Source of the DNA: Girardinichthys multiradiatus
Taxonomy: Eukaryota > Chordata > Actinopteri > Cyprinodontiformes > Goodeidae
NCBI RefSeq assembly: GCF_021462225.1
Contig: NC_061811.1
Span: forward strand, 7,651,663-7,715,662
Reading direction: 5' to 3'
DNA: 64,000 nucleotides
Made by a program: the position numbers and the translations under genes. Below the pieces are notes generated by a model, which saw only the letters and a program-made list of their open reading frames with translations, was not told the DNA's origin and ran no database searches. Positions 58,340-64,000 of the stretch are shown one piece after another (the stretch's first letter is position 1; each line of letters starts with the position of its first letter).

Positions 58340-58722
58340 ATCGGGTTCACTCTGACATTGCTGACTCTGTGGCCACGCCCACCAACGACCACGCACCCCA
58401 TTTCCTCCAACCGTCCAGCGAGCACGCGCTGTTCACGCGTTCCCTGCTCTCCCATTGGCCAAAGCGACGGGCTCGCTGTACGGTGATTGGCCGAGTGTTG
58501 CCACCCGTGAGTACGTGTTGTGAGTTTTGTTTTTCTGTCCTACCCATGTTTTACACACAGCTGAGCCGAGGGAAAAAAAAAAAAAAAAAAAAAAAAAATA
58601 GACGATCTCTGAAGTCCATCCTGGACCAGGCTGAAGCTGTCTTTGTTCCACACTGGCTTCTACAACATTAACGGGACATTTTCACTCTGTCGGCCTCAAA
58701 GGCGTGAGGAAATATTAATGAC
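58340..58722 (+). promoter_or_regulatory. klf11: klf11 promoter and 5' leader, paired inverted CCAAT boxes
   Basis: A CpG-containing, GC-rich segment immediately upstream of exon 1. ATTGG (inverted CCAAT) occurs at 58454-58458 and 58486-58490, 32 bp apart, about three helical turns, a spacing typical of NF-Y-bound promoters. A 26-nt poly-A run at 58573-58598 lies between these boxes and the start codon. No TATA box was seen. Confidence 0.6.
58573..58598 (+). repeat. Poly-A tract, 26 nt
   Basis: Uninterrupted A run 125 nt upstream of the klf11 ATG, within the probable leader or core promoter. Confidence 0.97.
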
Positions 58723-61700
58723 ATGGACTTACAGGAGGTGAGATCATTTTAAAACTCTTTGTTTATTTCGTACCCAGACAGTCACATAATGTTCCCTTGT
58801 TTCCTCCCTGCTTTTAAAGCCGAACTCGGACCTAATTTTCATTGTCAGTGTTTTACATTTTTTATTTTATACCAATCATAGTTAAAATATGTATTTATTT
58901 AACTTTTTTATTCTTTAATAGGAAATTATTACTGTATAAATAAATACAAAAATAAAAAAAAAACAACCCGAAGGCAGCTTTTTCATACTAGTTGGTAAAT
59001 CAGTAAAACTGTTAGTTTTTTGGTAAATTATATGACAAAGTTGTTCCATTGCCAGGACTACTTCCTGATGCGATGCGCTTTATGGGGGATTTCACATGGC
59101 TGATCTGGCAGCACGTCACTGTTGAGTCTATATTTGGGAAGGGGAGGCGTCCTGGCTTCAGTCCAGAGGGAGTGCAAGCAGGGCTGGGGTGTAGTCACCA
59201 ACAACCCCTTCTCTCCCACAGTGGTAGCATCATCCAGTTTGGCCCCGGAAATTCATCTACAAGAGCTCTGACTGAGCAGATAAAGTTGATTTATCTTACA
59301 GTACAAGAGTCATTTTCCTTTAGTCAGCCATAACTGAGAGTAAACGGAACTATCACAGCATATTAGAGAGTTAAAAACACAGCTTTGTTTCTTTGTTCGT
59401 CCTAGGCTGAACATATGGACCAGTGTGGGCCGTGCCTGAAGAGAAGAAGACACGACAGCGAGCAGTCTGTCTCCAGTGGAACCAGCAGCTGTTCTTCTGG
59501 TTTGGAGTACACTGATCTGGAGGCAGCTGAAGCTCTGGTGTGTATGAGCTCCTGGGGTCAGCCCGTGTTCCTCAGCAGCAGCAACAAGCTGAACCCCTGC
59601 AAGACCCGGCCCCTCACTCCGGCTTCTGATTCCTGCGACTCCCTCCTGCCGCTGGAGCTCCAGGAGCCCCCAAGGGACTTTGTGTCCCTCTCCTCACTGG
59701 TAAGACCTTGTCATACAGTCCGTTGGAAAATCATTTCAATTAGTGAAGATATTTCTGAGAGTAAAGACTTGCACAAGGCACATGGTCTTTGTTTAAGACA
59801 CTGGAGTGAGGTGAAGAGATGTAGGAGAGATCCCTAAAACTGTAAGGAGATTAACCTTCAGGCATCTTGCAGATGCAGGGTCATATAAATCACTGTTTAT
59901 AGCTCAGGTAGATCCTCTTTCATGTGTTCACCTGCATACTATCTGTGATACATTGCTGTAAAAAATAATTTCCCCCCTTATAGGGTTCCTTGGTTTTTGC
60001 CTTTTTGTCATGTTTAAATAATCTGAGTAAATACAAAAAGCAGTTTACAAATAATGGTTTCATTTGTCGGGGAAACATTGTCCAAATCAACCTGATGAAA
60101 TGTAAAAAAGTAATATCTCTTCATTTTCCTTACTAAATGAACTTTGATTAACAAATTTACTTTGAGAGTCGGGTTCAGTTTCAGCAGCCACACCCAGGAC
60201 TGATTACTGTGAGACCTGTAGAATCCAGAACACACTCACGTTGGACCTGTCTCACAACATGAAGTAGGCCACAAGATTACTCCACAAGGGCATCAACAAC
60301 TCCATCCAGGGTGGTGCTCATCATTCAATAATTCCAATGAGACTGACATTGATGGGATACTTCTATTTTGTCAAAAAAAACATCTTGATGAACCCCAAGA
60401 CTTTTGGAAAACCAACAGATGGGAGGTAAAAACAACGTCAGCAGCGTTTCACATCATACATATTTTGATTGCACCACACGGTGTTGGTAGTGTGATGGTC
60501 TGGACCTGGTCAACCTGCTGTTATACATGGAACCATGAATTGTGCTTTCTGCCAGACCATCCTGGAGGAGAAGGCCTGGTCATCAGTCTGTGACCTTAAG
60601 CTCAGGGGCACTTAGGTTCAGCAGCAATCCAGAGCACACCTCAAAGTCCACCTCTGAGTAGCTCAAAACAGACAAAGTTTTGGACTGGCCTAGATTTGAA
60701 TAGATTTAGATCAAAGGCCAGATCTAAATCAATTTGAGATGCTGTGGCTTGGCGTTTAATAGGCTGTTCGTGCTCTAAAGCCCTCCACTGTGTCTGAAAT
60801 AAAATAATTCTACAAAGAGTGGTCAAAAAGTACTCCTCAGTCATGTCTAAGAGAAACTGCAAGGTATTGCAGTTGTTGCTGCTAATAAACAGCATTTATT
60901 AGGTCGATGGGACAATTACTTTTTCACATTGGTCCAGGTTGGTTTGGACAGCTTTTTTGAAATCATCATTTTAAAGTGCATTTTGTTTTGTCTGATGATA
61001 AAATATGTTTGATGGTTTGAAACATTTAAGTGTGACAAACAATGAAAAACAGAAGAAAGCTGTAAAGTGGGCAAATATCTTTGTCATGGGACTGTGTTTC
61101 TGTAAAGTGTTTTTGTAGCATAAGTAGTGTAGATACACATTAATTCTTTCTCATTTCTTGCAGTGCATGACACCTCCCCATAGCCCCGGTTTTGTTGAGA
61201 CCTCATCAAGCAGCACGGTCCAGTCCACCCCCAGCCCAACCATGTCCACGGCACTTTCTGGATCTGAGCTCCATCTACCCATCCTGGCCCCCACTCCTGA
61301 AAGGACCCCTTCCCTGCCTGCTCCGTCACACCCCTGCAGAGCCATGGCAACCAGCGTCATCAGGCACACTGCAGACAGAGACCTGTGCCAGCACCACATT
61401 CCAGTAACCTCCATTTCACAGAAAACTACAAGCACAGTGACCGGGACAGGAACAATAGTGTGCATGCAGCGGCAACAGGAATGCATTACATACACACCCC
61501 AGTCTCCTCCTGCAGTAGAAGCCCAGCACCCTGTCAGTCCCTCTAAACCTTCTTTGGACAGTGTTTCCACCTCCACCCTCAACACCCAACCACAACACCC
61601 ACCAACAAACCCACCTTCCCCCAGTGTTCCCACAACCCTCTCCCCTGCTTCAGTGACCAGTCCTCAAATCATCTGCCAGATGTTCCCCATCTGCAACCAG

Positions 61701-62607
61701 TCAGGAATAATATCAGCCTTCATCCCCAGTGCAGGTCAGGCCTCCAGTACTGGAATTCGGACTACCACAACCCCCATCCTTCCTCAGCCCACCTTGGCCA
61801 ACAGGCCCCCCCTCCAGCAGCCACTTATTGTGGGCTCCGCTGTGCCACAGGGCGCAGTAATGCTTGTCCTCCCTCAGTCCTCGGTGTCTCAGGTCCCTCA
61901 GGGCCCACAGACTGTCATGACCCTGGGCAACACCAAACTGCTACCTCTGGCCCCAGCCCCTGTGTACATGCCTGCTGGGCCCTGCAGCAACACAGCGGCC
62001 ACAAAAATTGTCTTTTCTCGCAGAAGAAACTATATCTGCAGCTTTCCAGGATGCAGAAAAACGTACTTCAAGAGCTCACACCTCAAGGCTCATCTGCGAA
62101 CACACACAGGTGAGGCCCTTCCTTTACACCTCTGTTCTTGATTAGTGGGTGTCACAGATGAGTGTGGTATTCTGTGTGTCTGTGTATTTCCTAATGAGCC
62201 AAGACTGTGCTCATTGTTCTCTGTTGGAATTGACGTGTTGAGTTTTCATGACAACAGCATGACTCACTTGTTTTCCTTGTCTGTCCTTCTGTTTCCATCC
62301 CGAAGGTGAGAAACCATTCAGCTGCAGCTGGGACGGCTGCGATAAGAGGTTTGCCCGCTCTGATGAGCTGTCCCGTCACCGCCGCACACACACCGGCGAG
62401 AAGAAATTCGTCTGTCCCGTGTGCGATCGGCGATTCATGCGCAGTGACCACCTGACCAAACATGCCCGCCGTCACATGACCACGAAGAAGATTCCTACTT
62501 GGCAGGCAGACGTTCGCAATCTGAGCAAAATGGCTTCGGACAAAACTTCTCCCTCTAAAGCTGCCATTGGCACCCTGAGCATGCTAGTACCTGCCAGCTC
62601 TAAGTAG
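58723..62607 (+). CDS. klf11: Kruppel-like factor 11 (4 coding exons, 518 aa)
   Basis: Exons 58723-58737, 59406-59699, 61164-62109 and 62306-62607 join into one 1557-nt frame with GT-AG introns. Human KLF11 is 512 aa. RRRHDSEQS (about 18-26) precedes the Sin3-interaction helix [14 protein letters not shown] (about 44-57). Then come [16 protein letters not shown] (104-111), a long Pro/Ser/Thr-rich repression region with [11 protein letters not shown], and [13 protein letters not shown]. Three C2H2 fingers follow: C395/C400/H413/H417, C425/C430/H443/H447 and C455/C458/H471/H475, with TGEK linkers. KLF11 rather than KLF10 is favoured by [26 protein letters not shown] and [13 protein letters not shown]. 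It binds GC boxes and recruits Sin3. The first ATG has G at -3 and +4; a second in-frame Met (residue 9) matches the start of shorter mammalian isoforms. Which teleost duplicate (a or b) is undecided. Confidence 0.94.
58738..59405 (+). other. klf11: klf11 intron 1
   Basis: GTGAGA donor and GTCCTAG acceptor. A GC-richer patch with a 94-codon open frame at about 59049-59333 shows no domain. Confidence 0.6.
59951..61094 (+). mobile_element. Tc1-like transposon relic in klf11 intron 2
   Basis: Left end 'cattgctgtaaaaaataatt' follows TA at 59949-59950. Right end 'tctttgtcatgggactg' at 61094 is its approximate inverse. Internal sequence follows a decayed transposase gene on + (catalytic-domain text around 60480-60900, for instance 'aatttgagatgctgtggctt'). 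No open frame remains. Closest in type to the 56919 relic. Confidence 0.75.
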
Positions 62608-62825
62608 CCATCTTTCTCAGTCTGTGCATATTTACTTAAGTGGATGTTGGAAACAAGTAATAAAAAACAAACAACTAATATTTTGATTTTAAAATATAAA
62701 ATATTAAATTGAATTATGAGCAATTTTTCTTTTTTGAGATCAAAACCAGACGAGGAGACACTTAAATTGGTTTGATGTACTTGTCATGTTTAAGATAATA
62801 AAGGCAAAATCACCAGCAAAGAGAA
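62608..62825 (+). terminator. klf11: klf11 3' UTR and poly(A) signals
   Basis: AATAAA at 62659-62664 and again at 62797-62802. The second lies in a more typical context and would give a 3' UTR of about 210 nt. A longer UTR reaching further downstream is not excluded. Confidence 0.55.
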
Positions 62826-64000
62826 CTGAAAACTTTGGCCCAGTTTTTATATCCCTAGAAAAAGCCCCTAGGTATCAAAACGGCTAATATCTGCCTGCAG
62901 GAGGCACTGTTTCTTCTGTACACCTCAAAGCTGTTATCCCAGATATTTTTTCATCACAAATGGAAGATTACTGGGAATTTTACCCCTTTAACATTTTGTA
63001 TCCTTGCAGTTTTGGTAACCCGACTTTTTCGGCTACTATATGGTACTTTCCGCCAGGAAAGTTTCATACGAGCGTTGTGTCAATTAGTGTGTGCCTCATA
63101 GATGTTTTGCATCTGCATTTAATGTCATGTGGTTTCCTCCTGTCTGACTTAATCTTCAAATTTTGCTCTTTAAAACACCATTTACAAAAAAATTTATTAT
63201 TCTTCTATAATTATCAACTTTCACGTCACTGCCTGAATATATTTACCGTTACATAAAAAGTGAATTATTTGTTGTCGATGTGATGTGGATGCTACATTAA
63301 GTAGCGATTATTTTAATATAGCACATACAATAGATCTAAATTTTGGTATTTAGTTGTCAAATTTGCAAAATTAGGCTTATTTGGGCATATTTCTGACCAC
63401 TAGATGGCAGCAAAGTGCTTCTACTAAGATCCTTAGCATGTATGGAATATACTTCAACTGGCATTACTGGGAATGACACACCATCTTGACTGGAGGTGGT
63501 TTGAGGCGAAATCAAAAAAGTCTACAAGTGCTTTTTCTGTCAGAATGAGTTTACAAAATTTTTCCAAATTGTAATTTTTTATCTCTATAATTCACCAAAA
63601 TGGCAAATCCAGAGAAACAGAATTACACGCTATGGGAAATGTGTAAAACATGTACCTAAACAGACGCACCCTACCATATATGGATGGTGATGTCACAGGA
63701 TGAAGCATATACTTTGCTAGCTGATGTTGAGATGTTTCAGAATAGAAGAAAAATGGTCAATTTTCCCTCTGTTGGTGATTTCAATTTTTTATTATTTTTG
63801 ATCAAATTTTATTTTCTGCTCATCTGTGTTTGACTATGATAAAGGGAGAGAACAACAGCTCTTATTTCAATTAAATATTTAGTATTTTAAAATAGTTCAT
63901 TTTTTCATTACTGGTTTCTGATAAGAAGAAAATTCAGTTACTAAAAAATCTGCATGGACCTTCCTCACTCCTGAGACACCAGAGGGACAAAATGAGTGGC
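62826..64000. other. Non-coding stretch with a CTCF-type motif
   Basis: No gene seen. The open frame at 62960-63256 has no domain. Confidence 0.5.
63397..63410 (+). promoter_or_regulatory. CTCF core motif, full consensus match
   Basis: CCACTAGATGGCAG fits CCASYAGRKGGCRS at every position. Located about 0.6 kb beyond the predicted klf11 poly(A) site. Binding is untested. Confidence 0.45.

Noticed and set aside
58369..58671. 100-codon frame through the klf11 promoter
   Set aside because: It crosses the poly-A tract (poly-Lys), is out of register with klf11 exon 1 and has no domain. The minus-strand frames there are its shadows.
61151..61633. 160-codon minus-strand frame in klf11 exon 3
   Set aside because: It is the antisense shadow of the Pro/Ser/Thr-rich coding exon.

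Overview
The window is from a bony-fish (teleost) nuclear genome. Two intron-split vertebrate transcription-factor genes can be rebuilt exon by exon. The rest is AT-rich non-coding DNA loaded with fish-type repeats: Tc1/mariner-like elements of several ages, Ty3/gypsy and other LTR material, a tRNA-headed SINE with target-site duplications, a PIF/Harbinger relic and many simple repeats. I see no bacterial, phage or organellar features.

Layout. 1-24.9 kb has no host gene that I can support. It holds an LTR-type copy cut by the left edge and an inverted relative at 13.7-15.5 kb, SINEs at 4.7 and 11.6 kb, a decayed gypsy element at 7.5-10.8 kb, a nested Tc1/IS630-type element with a solo LTR inside it at 16.6-19.5 kb, and a LINE fragment near 21 kb. 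25.3-45.9 kb is grhl1 (grainyhead-like 1), 16 coding exons on the + strand, 614 codons plus stop. Its introns carry a SINE, SINE relics, a 255-bp MITE and a nearly full-length DD36E Tc1-like element. 45.9-58.2 kb is intergenic, with a 1.6-kb Tc1-like element, a Harbinger relic, LTR-like segments and several Tc1 relics. 58.3-62.8 kb is klf11 (Kruppel-like factor 11), four coding exons on the + strand, 518 codons plus stop. 62.8-64 kb is non-coding and contains a good CTCF-type motif.

Grhl1 is an epithelial activator with a CP2/grainyhead DNA-binding domain and a C-terminal ubiquitin-like dimerisation domain. Klf11 is a GC-box-binding C2H2 zinc-finger factor with an N-terminal Sin3-interaction helix. 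GRHL1 and KLF11 are neighbours on one strand in human 2p25 (general knowledge), so the pair looks like conserved synteny and supports the GRHL1/KLF11 calls over GRHL2/KLF10.

Most notable points: two consecutive GC-AG introns in grhl1; a stop-free reading frame through the grhl1 leader; a cluster of CACCTG E-boxes around grhl1 exon 1; a DD36E transposase in one frame broken only by three TGA codons; exactly delimited nested insertions; and a SINE insertion carrying an inverted copy of its own flank. All exon joins, motif matches and repeat boundaries were read by eye, without alignment software.
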